Assembly (NCBI RefSeq): GCF_947492405.1
Contig: NZ_CANLMP010000006.1
Span: 310,001 to 374,000 of the forward strand
Direction of reading: 5' to 3'
From: an uncultured Aquimarina sp.
GTDB lineage: Bacteria; Bacteroidota; Bacteroidia; Flavobacteriales; Flavobacteriaceae
Length of the DNA: 64,000 bases
Position 1 is the first letter of the stretch; each line of letters opens with the position of its first letter. The notes under the pieces are model-generated. The model made no database searches, was not told where the DNA came from, and saw only the letters and a list, made by a program, of their open reading frames with translations. Made by a program: the position numbers and the translations under genes. Below are positions 63,193 to 64,000 of the stretch, piece after piece.

Positions 63193-64000
63193 ATGCTCAC
63201 AAAACAGGAAAAACAAGTATTCCGAGAAGAACTATTTAGACATTTAGACGGAATTACTGTCGCACCAGTAGCGTATTCTTTATTTAAAAAGAAAGTTACT
63301 GATTATATAGTCTTACATAAAACCGCAACTGTATCAAAAATTGCGGAAGAATTTAAGGGAAATGAAGGATATCTAAATGTAGGACTACGAATGCTATCCT
63401 CACAAGGGTGGTTAGATTATAAAATTGAAAAAAATACACCTATTGTTTCCACAAATCAATTTACGGAAACAGCTTTTAATCATTTTCATTTATATGAAGG
63501 CGTTATTGATCTTCTTGAGTATTCTGGTAAATTCCATAGAAGAAAATTCGAATTAGAACCTTTTCAAAAGTTAGAAAAACTATTTCAATTTTATCAGAAT
63601 AGACTGGAATTACCTATTTCTAAAGATCAACTAACAAATACTATTCAACACCAAATCCTTAAACATGTAGAAGGTATTCTGGTAGGACCCACCATCGTTC
63701 GTCTTGGAATGGGCGGAATGTTCCACAAATATTTTATGGAAGCATCTTTTAGCGCTGATGAATATCATCGCTTTCCAGAGAGTTTCGACACCATCCTCTC
63801 CTTCTTAAGTTATTTAGGATGGTTTCTTAAAAATAAAGAAAACTATACATTTACTAATAAAGGACTATTTTTTGCCAAAAGAGCAACTGCATACGGAGTA
63901 ACAGTATCCTATATCCCTATGTTCAGACAGATGGATTCTTTGTTATTTGGTGATCCCAAAGTGTTATGGAATCCTGCGCATCATACCGATGAAATTCATG
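63193..64000 (+). CDS. Uncharacterised large protein (3' end beyond window)
   Basis: The frame is open for 269 codons to the right edge, beginning MLTKQEKQVFREELFRHLDG. The visible part is cytoplasmic and helical, with two winged-helix-like segments: about 40-90 (TVSKIAEEFKGNEGYLNVGL, LSSQGWLDYKI) and a second HRFPESFDTILSFLSYLGWF-type copy near 200-220. It is similar in style to N-terminal regions of some methyltransferase-containing multidomain proteins, but no catalytic motif is visible, so I give no function. Confidence 0.75.
   Translation, partial: MLTKQEKQVFREELFRHLDGITVAPVAYSLFKKKVTDYIVLHKTATVSKIAEEFKGNEGYLNVGLRMLSSQGWLDYKIEKNTPIVSTNQFTETAFNHFHLYEGVIDLLEYSGKFHRRKFELEPFQKLEKLFQFYQNRLELPISKDQLTNTIQHQILKHVEGILVGPTIVRLGMGGMFHKYFMEASFSADEYHRFPESFDTILSFLSYLGWFLKNKENYTFTNKGLFFAKRATAYGVTVSYIPMFRQMDSLLFGDPKVLWNPAHHTDEIH

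Noticed and set aside
1..64000. tRNA, rRNA, riboswitch or CRISPR features
   Set aside because: Reading for tRNA T-loop sequences, cloverleafs and short regular repeats found none I could support; a covariance-model scan would be the decisive check.

Overview
The window looks like chromosome of a marine Flavobacteriaceae member (Bacteroidota), possibly near Aquimarina; the genus is a guess. Evidence: low G+C, type IX secretion (T9SS) sorting domains of type A and type B, TonB-dependent receptors with carboxypeptidase-like regulatory domains, DUF4249 and DUF5606 proteins, and -7 elements of the flavobacterial TAnnTTTG type instead of sigma70 boxes. I see no tRNA, rRNA, CRISPR array, insertion sequence or prophage.

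Layout. 1-14.8 kb is mostly minus-strand housekeeping: ruvX, a four-helix-bundle gene, def, DUF5606, pyrG, yidC, a MORN-repeat protein, and a tight run mnmA / S8 protease / nitronate monooxygenase / two glycosyltransferases, with mazG cut by the left edge. A plus-strand two-FAS1 lipoprotein sits among them. 14.9-28.2 kb begins with dapD and then holds a lipopolysaccharide or lipooligosaccharide locus (GT9, several GT2, a Kdo/InaA-type kinase, a methyltransferase, GT4). The locus is split by a TonB receptor / DUF4249 lipoprotein / LytS-type kinase / LytTR regulator module. 28.2-33.5 kb carries tsaC, cca, ctaA, a pRiA4b ORF-3-like gene, a second four-helix-bundle gene and a nucleoid-associated protein gene. 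33.5-46 kb is surface and secretion biology: a GNVGIGT-repeat fibre-like protein, an unrecognised kinase-like protein, an M28 peptidase with a T9SS tail, an ABC exporter and two tandem T9SS type B giants whose 3' ends are almost identical. 46-53 kb is housekeeping (uvrB, adenosine deaminase, pdxH, fhs). 53-58 kb is a second receptor module: TonB receptor plus DUF1569, divergent from another LytS/LytTR pair. 58-64 kb holds a reductase, membrane and stress proteins (SPFH, Arc-like regulator, Hsp20, TerB-like), DUF1456 and an open-ended gene at the right edge.

How it fits together. Most genes are ordinary. The points I would follow first are: two independent modules joining an outer-membrane TonB transporter to a LytS/LytTR sensor pair; inverted palindromic repeats bracketing a glycosyltransferase pair in the LPS locus; patchy sequence homogenisation between the two type B adhesin-like genes; a conserved-looking protein with kinase-like motifs but no obvious family; and an SPFH/Arc-like operon with a palindrome at its predicted start site. 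No region is a clear-cut novel defence or mobile system.
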